64,000 nt of DNA, taken from Urophycis tenuis (lineage: Eukaryota > Chordata > Actinopteri > Gadiformes > Phycidae). Position numbers and translations under genes: made by a program. The notes beneath the pieces are model-generated. The model was not told the origin of the DNA and searched no databases. It saw only the letters and a program-made list of their open reading frames with translations. The DNA is taken from contig JAXIVH010000167.1 in the NCBI GenBank assembly GCA_036785325.1, positions 196,001 through 260,000 of the forward strand, written 5' to 3'. Of this stretch, positions 1 to 10,893 are shown in pieces (positions within the stretch are counted from its first letter, which is position 1; every line of letters begins with the position of its first letter).

Positions 1-174
1 AGATAAGCCATCCTTTGGGGGATGTTTTAGGTTCGGACGTATAGTTCTATGTAAACAATGCAGCATTCTTTCCCAGTGAAACGCAATACTAGTCAATGCG
101 GCATTCGAAATGAGTATTCTTTATTCGAACGTGTCACGAATATTCGACTATTCGAAAATCGTGTCCCAACCCTA
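1..174 (-). mobile_element. hAT element, one terminus only
   Basis: This is the terminal 174 bp of an hAT transposon whose other end lies outside the window. It aligns base for base with 16494-16667, the same end of a complete copy in this window. I see a single difference (G versus T near position 51). The end reads ...CCCAACCCTA, the terminal inverted repeat of that copy. The 8-bp target duplication should be 175-182, but its partner is outside. Confidence 0.8.
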
Positions 175-501
175 ATCCTGTTAACAATAACCCTTGCGTG
201 CACACACACACACACTTTACAGTTGCATAGCTGCTATGTCTCTGTACCTGTACCGACTTGTCTACCTTTGTGAGCGTCTCCCTATGTACATGTACTTATC
301 CGTTATTTGTATTCATATATTATTATTTATATATTATTCACTTACCTACCTCACCCACTTATTATTGTATTCTGCCACTTATTTTATTGTTATTTTCATT
401 ATGCAAAGTTGAGTTGACCTGTATTTATATATGTATATGTTACGTTATGGCAGTCCATCGATTACGATGATGACATTGCTCCAAATGGAATGTGTGGACA
501 A
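175..501. other. AT-rich spacer and LINE 3' flank
   Basis: A short CA run (about 200-214) is followed by AT-rich low-complexity sequence. From about 440 to 501 the sequence is probably the 3' untranslated tail of the minus-strand LINE that follows. No gene is visible. Confidence 0.4.
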
Positions 502-1911
502 TTATTGCGGTGTGTTGCGGCGATGCATAGCCATGTCGCTGTGCAGGCCGATGCGGGATCCGCAGATTTTGCCACAAGAGAGACAGGGGTATGTGACACT
601 GGAGGGTGTGGGCACTGCAGCACACTGATGCCTCAGTGCACGTCGCTGTATCCTCCTCTCTGTGGCTTGCTCCTGAAGGTGAGTAGTTCCCTGGTGGCAG
701 GAGGAGCTCCAGGTGTTGCGATCAGCAGCCAGGGACTCGAGTGCTGTAGGTGGGATGTTGCACTGCTTCAGGAGGGTTTTGATGTGATCCTTGAAGCGCT
801 TTTTTGGACCCCCGGCAGATCTCTGGCCATCCAGAAGTTGGCCGTAGAGGATTTACCTGGGCAGGCGGTGGGCAGGCATACGGATCACATGCCCAACCCA
901 GCGTAGGTGTTTCTGCGCAAGGAGCACGGCGATGCTAGGTGTGTGGGTCCGGTCAAAGACTTCGGTATAGGGCACCTTGTCTACCCAGGACACATCCAGG
1001 ATCCTTTGCAGGCAACGGATGTGGAAGGCCTCTAGATTTAGAAAGTGCCTCTGGTAGGGTGTCCAGGTTTCCGAGCCATACAGCAGCGTGGAAAGACAGA
1101 CTGCCCTGTGCACCGCTGCTTTGGTGGAGGTGGTGAGGTTCCTGTTCTGGAAGACCCTGGAGCTAAGCCTGCCAAAGGCAGCAGAGGCCAGACCGATGCG
1201 GACCTGGATGTAGTCATCGATGTTGCAGGAGGGGGACAGAATGCTGCCTAGGTAGGTGAAGTGTGGGACGATGGCAAGGGGATGACCATCGAGGGTGAAG
1301 GTGGGCACGCGTGTTTTGGGTGTGAACTCCTGAACAACTATCTGTGTTTTCTTGATGTTGACTTGGAGACCAATGGCGCTGTAGATGGAGGCGACCACAT
1401 TCAGCGCACGCTGTAGGGATTCTGGTGAGTGGGCGAGGAGAGCACAGTCATCTGCATACTGTAGCTCTAAGATGTGTTGGGTGGTGGTTTTGGTGAAGGC
1501 TTGGAGGCGCCGAATGTTGAAGAGATTGCCATCCAGTCTGTACTGTATCTGTACCCCATCAGAGGGGTCCAGGAGTTTGTGGGAGAGCAGGGTGACTGTA
1601 GAGAGGAATATGTTGAAGATGGTTGGGGCTAGGACACACCCTTGCTTGACCCCCATATTCACACTGAAGAATGGAGATTGTTGGCCACCAACACTCACAC
1701 AGGCTTGCATCCCATCATGGAATTGCCGCAAGATGTTCCTGAACTTTGGTGGAACCCCCAGCTTCCCCAGCACTTCCCACAGCAGTTCCCGGTTTACCGT
1801 GTCGAAGGCCTTGGACAGATCGATGAAAGCTAGGTACAGGTTTTTGCAGTGTTCTCTGCATTTTTCCTGTACCTGTCTAGCAACAAAAATCATGTCTGCA
1901 GTGCTTCGCAG
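502..1911 (-). pseudogene. Non-LTR retrotransposon (LINE) reverse transcriptase, 5'-truncated
   Basis: One reading frame runs from about 1911 to a terminal stop at 502-504. It carries the reverse-transcriptase motifs in order: AFIDLSKAFDTVNRE (palm motif A), VKQGCVLAP, and the catalytic YADD box in LQYADDCALLAHS. It ends with a CCHH-type finger (CLSCGKICGSRIGLHSDMAMH), the usual end of this LINE type. The only defect I see in this stretch is an in-frame TAA at 853-855. The endonuclease half is missing and the 5' break lies against a microsatellite. The clade is not certain; RTE-like families (annotated as craniofacial-development-protein-2-like) are one possibility. It is a dead copy. Confidence 0.85.
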
Positions 1912-2000
1912 ATGTACACACACGTATGTACACATAAACACATATGTACATATAAAACACATGTATAAAACATACGAAACACATGTACATATGAACTGCA
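1912..2000. repeat. TACACA/TATGTACA microsatellite
   Basis: Irregular alternation of ACAC, ATGTAC and ATAAAACAC lies directly at the 5' break of the LINE. An open frame continues through it but is repeat-derived. Confidence 0.7.
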
Positions 2001-3003
2001 CTACTTAAAGGTAGAGTGTGCAGAATTTAGTTGCGTCAAACATTAATTGTACAGATTGCAACTCAATTCTAAGGTAACGGAAACACAGCCATTGTTCTTC
2101 ATGGTTTTTCTACACCAACTGAAACATACTTATGAGGATAATATTCTGCTGCGTTCTTTCTGCTGGGTGGCTTCAAATTCAACACACTAACCATTTAATA
2201 TATTATATATAATATAATACATATATAATACATTGCACTGTAAAAAAAAAAAAAAAAAAAAAAAGTCACAGGTCACATTCACTATGCCGACGAATAGTGA
2301 ATGTCTGAATTTGTCGTCTGAATGTGGGGAACACGTGAGCCCACATCAAACACAGCCCCTGTGCGCTCACACCAACATGGCTGCTCAGTGTCTCCTTCCT
2401 GTTCCAGGTCGGGCGGCTCCAGACAACACCAGCGGCTCTGAGCATCGCCCCAGGAGCCGCGCTGCAGCTGTGTTTCACTTGGGCCAGACTGCACCTCTTC
2501 TCCTGGGCCCCAGCCTGCTCATCCTCTGGAAAAAGTAGTGCCTCTTGACTGGAGGCTCATTTTTGAAGACCTGCTGAGTTAACAAGTTCAGAAGTTTGTT
2601 TAGAAGTTCGACGGTTATGTGTTTTCGTTGAGGCAGGTCACGTGTGATATGTTGGAAGGAGCAGACATGGCAAGAGTAGTCATATTTATTTAAGTTATAT
2701 ATTTATTTAAGTTATATACTGTCCTTTATTTGTTCTTTATTTAAATTTTGCTTCTCAGAATGCCCTTTTTTGTGACGTCAGTTAATTCTTTATGGAGACA
2801 AATTGGTTTCTGACCATTGGCAGCAGCTGTTTGATGTCCCATCATGGCATGAATTTCAGAAATTGTACTTCTTACCTAGTACCTTACCTAGTACCCATCT
2901 CTAACCTAATAACCTACACCAGGGGACAATATGTTACTATGACTGTGCCGTCATCCAAGTTAGACACATGTAGAAGGCCAGCTCAGATAAGAGCTGGCCA
3001 TTA
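2001..3003. other. Non-coding, repeat-like spacer
   Basis: This stretch holds a sequence beginning AAAGGTAGAGTGTGCAGAATTT (2008), which resembles a dispersed fish repeat, then TA-rich sequence, a 22-bp poly(A) (about 2242-2263) and a GC-rich segment (2330-2540). Short frames on both strands show no recognisable domain. At 2870-2930 there are tandem ACCTAGT-type repeats like those in the Ig-gene intron at 12.1-12.6 kb. Confidence 0.35.
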
Positions 3004-3011
3004 GGTGCAAC

Positions 3012-3871
3012 CAGGCTCGGACTGGCAATCTGTACAACCGGGCAAATGCCCGGTGGGCCGGTCCGCATGTGGGCCGCTGGACTCCCAGATTATTATTTAT
3101 TTTTTTTAAATGCCAACATGTTTAAGTTATTTATTTGAGCAGCGTGGCCCATGTTGCGGCCCGTCATGTATAAATTCAGTTGCATCCATTTGGCTTTGGG
3201 GGTGGGTGGGGGGGGGAAAGGTCAATATTTTTGGCCTCTTCATGACAGGTTCAGTGTGTGTTACGATCGCGCCCCCCTGCCCCACCCCTCAAGTGGATTT
3301 GTCCAAGCAGCCGCTAGGTTTATGGGGAAATATAGTGATAGCGCACCATTTAGCCTTGCACTTAAGAATAATCATTATGGACGACAGAAGTTCCAAAAAG
3401 AGGAAAGGGGGAGCTGAGAAGAGCCGTGAGAAAAAGCAAAAAGCCCTACAGGCCAATGCTGCAAAATGTTTTAAAATTGATAATTTGTTTGCTGCTGCCA
3501 GTAGAACTAGTGCCCCTAGTGGAAGTAGAACTAGCGACAGATACGAAAACCTTGCTGAAGATGTCATCCCAGGGCCAACTGAAGAAGTAGGATATTTTGT
3601 CGGACTCGGGTACTACCGACGATGAGATTGAGAAGCAACCCGAAGAGGTCGGGGGCAAAGAGACGTGGCAGGACATTACAGAATCTGCACTTTTTATTTA
3701 TTTTGTTTGTAACTACAATATCGATCAGCGCACCTCATTAAGTCTTTACATTGTAGCTTAAATGTGTGTTGCTACAACATGACTCTCATTGGGGGGGTTC
3801 GGTCCAGTGGTGGGCAGGTCTAGGAAAAAGATGCCAGGGCTGAATTTTGTTCCCAGTCCGACCCGACCCTG
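3012..3871 (+). mobile_element. hAT transposon, internally deleted, with start of transposase
   Basis: The left end CAGGCTCGGACTGG and the inverted right end CAGGGTCGGGTCGGACTGG form imperfect terminal repeats. The flanks GGTGCAAC (3004-3011) and AGTGCAAT (3872-3879) share GTGCAA, a degraded 8-bp target duplication. Inside, an ATG at 3379 opens a lysine-rich N-terminus (SSKKRKGGAEKSREKKQKAL) like ZMYM/TTF-type hAT transposases. The frame ends at 3623 and the rest of the transposase is gone, so the copy is non-autonomous. Confidence 0.75.
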
Positions 3872-3879
3872 AGTGCAAT

Positions 3880-5640
3880 ACCATAGCAGACATCAGACTA
3901 CGCCATCATAGATCTATGGAGTCATTCCTCAGGTGACACCATTCACCCAAACAAAGCTGCTCCAACATCCTTTGTCCTTTGTCCTCGTGGACAAACAACC
4001 ACCACAGCAAAAACGTTTGCATATCCTGCGTGTACTTCCTCATCCCATTGGCTCCACCCACTATCAGAATCTCCCTCTAACGAGTGGCCACGCCACCATG
4101 TCACGCTTTAAACGTATACATGAAAGAACGTTTAATTGGAGTCAACTAAGCTAAATGAAAAGCAGGTTTTATTTATTTATCTGAATCTCCATGACATGTT
4201 CCCTGGGTGTTTGTGTGATTTAAATGCAAACAAGAAAGATATAAAATGTTTTCACATAATAATAATAATAATAACAATGTCTGAGTACGTATAAATGGCT
4301 ATATATAATACTTGGGTAAAGTTCAGAAATGTAATGCACTGAAATTCCCATAGACCCCCATTCAAATATTTCCGGGTAGTTTCACCTAAAAATGCCCGGA
4401 TGTGTCAAAAAAGTGGGAGGTACCCGGTTTGTTGGACTCATCTATAGAAGGTGAAACGCGATAAACACACGTATGGGCTAGCACCCATACATATAAAAAA
4501 AACAATTGCTCGAACACACTGACCAACATCAAAGAATGAGCAAGGCCTGACTGTCGCACCGCCTCTGCATCGCCTGCGTCTCGGCCAAGAAAGCTGCACA
4601 CAAGAACACACCGCGAAAGATGCAGCCAACGGCGAACTAGCATTTACGTACTGCGCCTGCGCAAAGCAGATATAACCAGTGCTCGGTGCGATTGCCCCGT
4701 GTCCTAACTATCAGCAGGTGGTAGTCTGGTCGCCTTTCAAAAGGCACCAACAGAATTCTCCGGCCCTGCGGATAGATGCAGCAATCTCTAACCAGTCTCG
4801 CGTAGGCGGTTTCGTAATATATTAGTGTTTCGTAATATATTTGTGTTTACTTGACTTGATTTGTGTTTAATTTCCTATGTGGAAAATTTTATGAATGGTC
4901 AAATCGGGCGAAGTGGAATGTAGGCCTACATTCTGTTTGTGCGCGCCCTCTTGACAAAGTAGTTGGCCGTCTTACTCGCAGCCCTTTCTCTTCTCATGCA
5001 TTCAATCGCTTGAGCTGAACATCCAATCGGTCGATAAAAATATAATGTAGTGACCTAAATTTAATTAATAAATGCTTTGAACGGAATAGGAAGCGTGTGT
5101 CTCTTCTATTGAAAGCATGTCTGAATTTGCAGTTGACTGGATGATTGCAAAGGGGTTTCGCTCTCAACCACCAGTAACTTCCCTTTATGCTGACTTGCTA
5201 GAGAAAAGTTAAAAAAAAAAAAAGTTTACTGAATTGGTCTCATGTAGCGAGCCTATTCTGATCGCTAATGTGTAGGACTTGATTTATTTTACATTAATAT
5301 TTTTATTTAAAATAATTGTAGTATTGTAATAAATGTGGGTTTTACCTTTAGCTATAAAAGCTGAGAATGTCAGAACCTCTGAACAAACACAAACAGGAGT
5401 GGTGTACAATCTTTATGAATAATTATAAATAAAAGTATTTATTATTATTGAAAACATGTTTTTTTTATAATAATTTGCTTAAACGGGAGTCAGCACGAAG
5501 GTCATGAAAGTATCAATGGTTGTGCTTCACATCAAACAGTGAACAGAGACCGCAATCCTCGCTCTTTATTCAAACGTCATCCAAAGACTCAAAAAACCTA
5601 TAAAAAATAAAAAAGGTTAATTTGATGATGCAATCCTACA
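3880..5640. other. Spacer without a recognisable gene
   Basis: I see AT-rich sequence, an AAT microsatellite (4257-4274), a 12-bp palindrome TGTAGGCCTACA near 4919 and no domain-bearing frame. One short frame at 5117-5212 would encode 31 residues (MSEFAVDWMIAKGF...), directly upstream of an A-run. It could be a transposon exon fragment, but I cannot assign it. Confidence 0.3.
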
Positions 5641-5648
5641 CATGTAAT

Positions 5649-6396
5649 CATAGGCGGCGCTAGGCCAGGAGGAATGGGGAAGCTACGGGACAAAAAAAAG
5701 TCTTACCCTAAGGCAGATAGGCCTACATATATTATTGATTATGTTCATCAAACTGAGATGCAGCAGAATGATTCCTTTCATTCTCTACTCGTTTTTGTTT
5801 TCCTTTTTGGTATTTTAGCCCATACTTAATTAATCAATGATCGCATCGCTGAGAATGTGCGCTCACACGTCGCGGTCCCGACTGGAAGCGACAGTGCCAA
5901 TTTAAGCACTTTGGTGAAGTTTGGGTAAAATCCAGTCAAGGCAGCGGCTTTTAGATTTTCCAGAGTTGCACCACCTGAACTCATTTTCACTATGACCATT
6001 TCGGCGTGGGCAAGATCAGTGTTGATGGAGAGAGTGGCATATTGCATATTGTTTCATCAGTACTGAAGCACCATCAGCATCACAGTTTAACACAGCATCT
6101 ACACATTTTGCAATTTGCATTGCTTCTTCTGAAAAGCGTTGAGCCTGTAACAAACGCTCAGAAGAAGCAATGCGTTGTAGCTACGCCGTGCGTACGTAAT
6201 GACGCAACAAAAAAAACATTGACATAGATAATACCTTAAAAATTGTGTTTTAATGTATTTACCACCTCTTTCTAAAATAGAATTAAAAAACAACACAATT
6301 TTATTATTTTATTTCGTTTTTTGTGATGATTTTATTTTATTTTCTGCGACAATTTAGGGGAGGCTTTCCCCTAGCCTATCAATAGCGCCGCCTATG
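5649..6396 (-). mobile_element. hAT transposon remnant with C-terminal dimerisation motif
   Basis: Terminal inverted repeats CATAGGCGGCGCTA are perfect over 14 bp. The flanking 8-bp duplications CATGTAAT (5641-5648 and 6397-6404) are identical. The minus strand at 5826-6047 encodes a C-terminal transposase piece ending in LPVGTATCERTFSAMRSLIN, the hAT dimerisation signature. The rest of the transposase is deleted. Near the right end, 6117-6132 and 6158-6173 are perfect 16-bp inverted arms. A short non-autonomous copy. Confidence 0.9.
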
Positions 6397-6454
6397 CATG
6401 TAATGTTATTTAGTGTGCAATGAAGACATCGGCAGTGGAATACGGAGGAGGGGG

Positions 6455-6496
6455 TGTCTGCAGACCCGGAGGCTGCAGATTCACGACCGCAGATCT
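6455..6496 (+). repeat. 42-bp sequence, inverted copy at 10553-10594
   Basis: This 42-bp segment sits about 90 bp upstream of the proposed start codon of the zinc-finger gene. It is repeated perfectly, in opposite orientation, at 10553-10594. It contains the 10-bp palindrome GTCTGCAGAC and most of a second, GCAGATCTGC, which is complete only in this copy. Confidence 0.85.
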
Positions 6497-6585
6497 GCGC
6501 CCCTCAAGAATGTGCGACAGCGGCAGCGCCACCAACTGGACGGAGTACTGTCTTCCCACTTACATACACCACGAGGAGTACATCC

Positions 6586-9216
6586 ATGATGGACGACGAC
6601 CGGAGTGTGAGTATTGAACGTGAATTATTTGTTTAATATCATGAAACTATTCTGTTGATTCGACAGCAAAATCAATGTTTTAATGTGTTACGTTTGATAT
6701 GATGTGACTCTATTTGCCATGATAGTCTGAAGGGCACGTCATAGTCATCTAGGTTAAGCGAATAGGTAGTGGATGATGTGAGAAAAACACGTAACGTTAT
6801 AAGGCTGACGTTACGTTTTCATAAGACAGACAGACAGACAGACATACTTTATTGATTGAATGCATGAAACTTAACATTTTCTGAAATGACATGGCAGAAA
6901 TGCATATTGGCAGTGTAGCCTACTTCATGCTAACAGTTAATGTATTATGTATTGTATGTGTTGTAATGGTGTTACCATGGTGTTACACAGAGCGTAGGAA
7001 CTAAGTGTGGTTGTCTGGAGCCGGACCTTTAAGGTAGTAACACCAGTCCACGATATAGCAGTTCGATCATACCTGTGTTGTGTAATCACCGAGTTAATAA
7101 AGTAGACCAAAGATAACCACCGAGTGACGTATAATCTTTTACATAACACTACATTATATATCATGTTACATCTCATGTATGTTTATATCAGTATTTACAT
7201 TTAGCCTATATTATTCTGTTATCTATACTGTATTTAGAGATTTTGTGGACGGAAATTAAGATAATCCGGGGAAGATCAGAAATGTATTTTTGTCCATTAT
7301 TAGGTTTAGGCCTATTTTATGTCTTGAAAACGGTGTAAAAATATTACATTTAACTAAATAGGCACTCTCTTTTTAAGGTTCACATTACGATACAGAAAGG
7401 GCGAACCTTGCCCCAACTGGACAGATGCAAGACATGCTGTCTTCATTTTCACTGTCCCTTCTGCAGCCCAACTTTGTTTAGCCCAACAAAGTTGAGTAAG
7501 TGCAGAGAACATTTGGACAACCATTTCAACCGGGCTGTTTGCCATGAAGGTAAAGTTTGCAAATATTTGTAGTTACATGGTTGCTGCAACTTCATACTTG
7601 ATTCAAATTTTGTGTTTATAAGTGACATTTTGTAATAAAATACTGATGATATAATGATACTTAATTCTTTGCTCTTATGTTTAAGGATATACCATTCACA
7701 GATGTGGACTGGAATGTCGGCTTCAGCTCCACTATCATTGTGTCTACTGTGGTGTAACACTTCTACGCAAACCAGATGTTATTAAACATCTGGATTTGTG
7801 CAAGAAGAAGCACAGTGACAACCTTCCATCTCTGGCAACCACTCCCCCAGCAGTGGCACCAACAACCTCCACCACGCCCCCGGCAGTGGCACCAACAACC
7901 TCCACCACGCCCCCGGCAGTGGCCCCAACAACCTCCACCACGCCCCCAGCAGTGGCACCAACAACCTCCACCACCACACCGGCAGTGGCACCAACAACCT
8001 CCACCACCACACCGGCAGTGGCACCAACAACCTCCACCACCACACCGGCAGTGGCACCAACAACCTCCACCACGCCCCCGGCAGTGGCCCCAACAACCTC
8101 CACCACGCCCCCGGCAGTGGCACCAACAACCTCCACCACGCCCCCGGCAGTGGCACCAACAACCTCCACCACCACACCGCAGATCACATGCAGGCTGTCA
8201 TTGACCGCACTGCAGAGGAAAAGCGACTTGTGGACTTCATTTTACAGTCACAGGGGGCTGAGCAGAATTTGGTGGTACTTTGAGAATGTTCACATTTTCT
8301 TATTACTGACTGACTCACAGAAATTAATCACCAGAGCATTTGTGAGGAATATCATCAACAGACATATTTAACTATGCAGCTCATTTATTGTATTTTTATC
8401 TTAAATGTATGTATGTATTTAATGTAATTGACATTTACTGCCTGTTCAGTGATTAACAACTATCATACAATAGGCTCAAAGACCCAATTCCCACAAAGTA
8501 ATTGTTCCTGTGTCTTGGTTTGCCAATAGGGTGTGCTCAACAGGAAGCCTTCTAAGTGGTTTCCTCTGAAGTCCTCGTTCCAGGTGCCTGTCTACCTTGA
8601 CAGTGAGGAACAACAGGACATCCTGTTTCCCTTTCTGAAGGCAGTACTGCATAGAACACCAACACAACTGGGCTTCACGGATGAAGTGCAGTTCATCTTG
8701 GGTGTTCTATTTCCAGAGGTAGGTCTAACCATGTTAGGTATTTGTTCATGTTCCTGTACTTTCAAAGCCTATGTAAACAGCATGGCTACAATGGTGCTAC
8801 TTGTGTATGGACCAGTGTATAATGGTTTGCTGTTCTGTAGTTTTGAAGTGACCTTTCTCTTTTGGAAGGCCATCATATATGGCCTGTCTGTGCTGCAGAA
8901 TTTGTCCTTGCAGGAGGCTGAACAGGTCTTCCTCTCTGGTCCCGTTTATCATCAGAGGTAAGGCTATTTTTTTTAAACACAAATCTTTATCAACTATTTG
9001 CTAATATTAGTTAGCAAATAGTTAGTAATAAATATTAGTATAAATATTAGTAATACCTTAATTAAGAAGTAGTTAATAAATGTACAATTTTTAAGTGTTT
9101 CCAATATTTCTGTTAACCCAGCAGTGATTATTTTCTTGTCCATTTACTATTTCAGTGAAGTGGAGGAGTTTCAAAGAGGAATTGGCAGGCAATTGAGAAA
9201 AGAAGGGAAATTGTAA
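6586..9216 (+). CDS. Zinc-finger protein with PWWP3A/MUM1-like C-terminal region (spliced; possibly decayed)
   Basis: Six coding segments can be read. 6586-6606 encodes MMDDDRS before a GTGAGT donor. 7378-7549 and 7686 onward hold two Cys/His finger-like units (CLHFHCPFC...HLDNHF and YHCVYCG...HLDLC). 8183 to about 8260 encodes HMQAVIDRTAEEKRLVDFIL. 8530-8718 ends in FILGVLFPE, 8869-8957 is AIIYGLSVLQNLSLQEAEQV, and 9156-9216 ends in a TAA. The phases fit at every junction except around the VNTR. There the repeat is either coding, implying a frameshift after it, or spliced out as intron 7815-8182, which restores phase. From known sequences, the C-terminal segments resemble the end of PWWP3A/PWWP3B (MUM1), a chromatin/DNA-damage-linked protein. 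No PWWP domain is visible. Expression and integrity are unknown. Confidence 0.55.
7840..8174. repeat. 33-bp VNTR (ten units)
   Basis: Ten units of the ACCTCCACCACGCCCCCGGC type, 33 bp each, keep all six frames largely open. In the host-gene frame they give TTSTTPPAVAP, a mucin-like Thr/Pro repeat. Three central units carry the ACCACACCGG variant. The C-rich 3' end lies directly before CCGCAG, a usable acceptor. Confidence 0.9.
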
Positions 9217-9356
9217 TTGGTATGTAGTGCTGTTACCTACTTCACAATCTAGGGGTTGAATATTGGAGGGTGAGTAAAAGTCAATAATGTCAAAAAAGTC
9301 AATAACATGTTATTTCTACTCTGTTTTCTGGCACCTCTTTCTCTCTTTCTCTCAGG

Positions 9357-9476
9357 AGTCATGGACCTGTGTGTGTCCTCCCAGCAGCCTGCCTTCTCTC
9401 AGCCATTCACTTAAAAGATGACCAGTCCCTAGGCACTGTTGGCCCTGTGGAAACTGTTTTTGTTTGTTAAATAAAA
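9357..9476 (+). promoter_or_regulatory. Possible 3' untranslated exon and polyadenylation signal
   Basis: A pyrimidine-rich acceptor (TCTCTTTCTCTCAG, ending 9356) precedes a segment that ends with AATAAA at about 9470 and an A-run at 9488. A GTATGT donor lies just after the stop of the zinc-finger gene, so this may be its last untranslated exon. Confidence 0.4.
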
Positions 9477-9559
9477 AGGATGTTTGAAAAAAAAAGTGTG
9501 TCCTATGTTTCTGAACAAATATTAAGGTAAAATGTTTCTGGTATGTTTTTGGCAGCTTT

Positions 9560-10160
9560 ATTTATTTATACAGCACATTTCATACACAAGGCTCAATGTG
9601 GTTTACATGATTAAAAGTTCAACATTTAAAAGCATTTAAAAACAAAGAGCAAAGAGCATTTAAAACATGAAAATGCATAAATAGAGGTTAATTTAAAACA
9701 CAGTGCAGTATAATGCAACAGCGTTAAAATAAGTAAAGGATTTAAATAATTCAAAGTCCTTACAGAATAAGTTCTGTGATTTATAGACCAGTAGCAGAAC
9801 TTTTAAGTATATTCTATAGCTGCCTGGGAGCCAGTGTAAAGTCTTCTGAACTGGAGTAATATGCTCTGATCTCTTTGTCAGTAAGAACCAGAGCTGCAGC
9901 ATTCTGAATGAGCTGCAGCTGTTTAATGCTCTTGTGGGGCAGTCCTGTCAGACCATTACAATAGTCAAGTCTACTAGACATAAAAGCATGGATCAGCTTC
10001 TCCTGATCTGTTTGGGACATGAGACCTCTCACTCTGGATGTGTTCTTCAGCTGGTAGAAGGCTGTTTTGGTGATTGATTTGATATGACTGCTGAAAATCA
10101 GATCCGAGTGTATCAGTACACTAAGGTTTCGGACTTGGTATTTGGTCTTTAAAGACAGTG
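9560..10160 (-). pseudogene. LINE 3' end (reverse-transcriptase C-terminal region)
   Basis: The minus strand encodes RGLMSQTDQEKLIHAFMSS and RLDYCNGL...LPHKSIKQLQLIQNAAA, followed after frameshifts by HITPVQKTLHWLPGSYRI. This is the stereotyped end of a common fish non-LTR reverse transcriptase. The tail (TTTATTTATTTATACAGCAC on the plus strand) is its 3' untranslated region. The copy is 5'-truncated and frameshifted. Confidence 0.75.
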
Positions 10161-10310
10161 GTATTTACTAACAGCAATCGTCTTTTCTTTATTGCCAAAA
10201 CAATTACCTCAGTTTAGTTGTGGTTTAATTGAAGAAAACTTTCATTCATCCAGTCATTGATTTGTTCTGGACAGTGATATAACACCTATATGGAACTGTG
10301 GTATTATCAC

Positions 10311-10530
10311 AATTAGCAGAATTGTTTTGGCATTTGGGTGGAATAAACCTCAAATATTATAGTTAGTGAAAAAATATCTTTAGGATGATATTGGGATATC
10401 ATGAATCACAATTGTTTTGACATTTGGGTGAAATAAACCTTAAATATTATAGTTAGACAGAAAATACTGTTAATAGTATATTAAGTAGTATATGGCTGGA
10501 ATAAACCTCTAATATTATAAAATATATTAT
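10311..10530. repeat. Short direct repeats, about 90-bp period
   Basis: AATTGTTTTGGCATTTGGGT...ATTATAGTTAG occurs near 10320 and again near 10409 with few changes. A third partial match (GGCTGGAATAAACCTCTAAT) lies near 10495. Otherwise AT-rich and non-coding. Confidence 0.65.
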
Positions 10531-10552
10531 GTGGCAGGCACTGTGAGGTCGT

Positions 10553-10594
10553 AGATCTGCGGTCGTGAATCTGCAGCCTCCGGGTCTGCAGACA
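10553..10594 (-). repeat. 42-bp sequence, inverted copy of 6455-6496
   Basis: Perfect reverse complement of 6455-6496. Similarity seems to continue weakly for about 10 bp beyond one end. It lies about 300 bp upstream of the Ig-domain gene, pointing away from it. Confidence 0.85.
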
Positions 10595-10893
10595 TACACT
10601 ATTGGAGGATCCTGTTCGGACCAATCAGGACAGAGCTCGTATCTCATATCTTCAAGTCAAACCAACCTGGCTCTCTGTGACTAAACCACAGGCGGTCTTT
10701 TAGACTTTAAAGACGTTTTAACAATATTCTGGTGTCGTGATATCGTTCCTCGTCCGTTTGTAATTCCACCACGGTGGGAATAACATGTCTCATCACGCGC
10801 AAAAAGTCCGCTGAAACTTGACGGCGGCTGTACACCGTGAGGTCCGCCCGGTCGGCGAGCCGAGGCTGAGGTCCGGTCCCGGGAGGAGAAGGC
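10595..10893 (+). promoter_or_regulatory. Candidate promoter and 5' leader of the Ig-domain gene
   Basis: The segment between the 42-bp repeat and the start codon contains a CCAAT-type motif (GACCAATCAGGA near 10619) and becomes CpG-rich near the start (10800-10893). No TATA box is obvious. The promoter role is inferred from position. Confidence 0.35.

Noticed and set aside
7744..8187. Minus-strand frames of about 130-150 residues over the 33-bp VNTR
   Set aside because: Antisense reading of the VNTR. The plus-strand splice phases identify the real gene direction.
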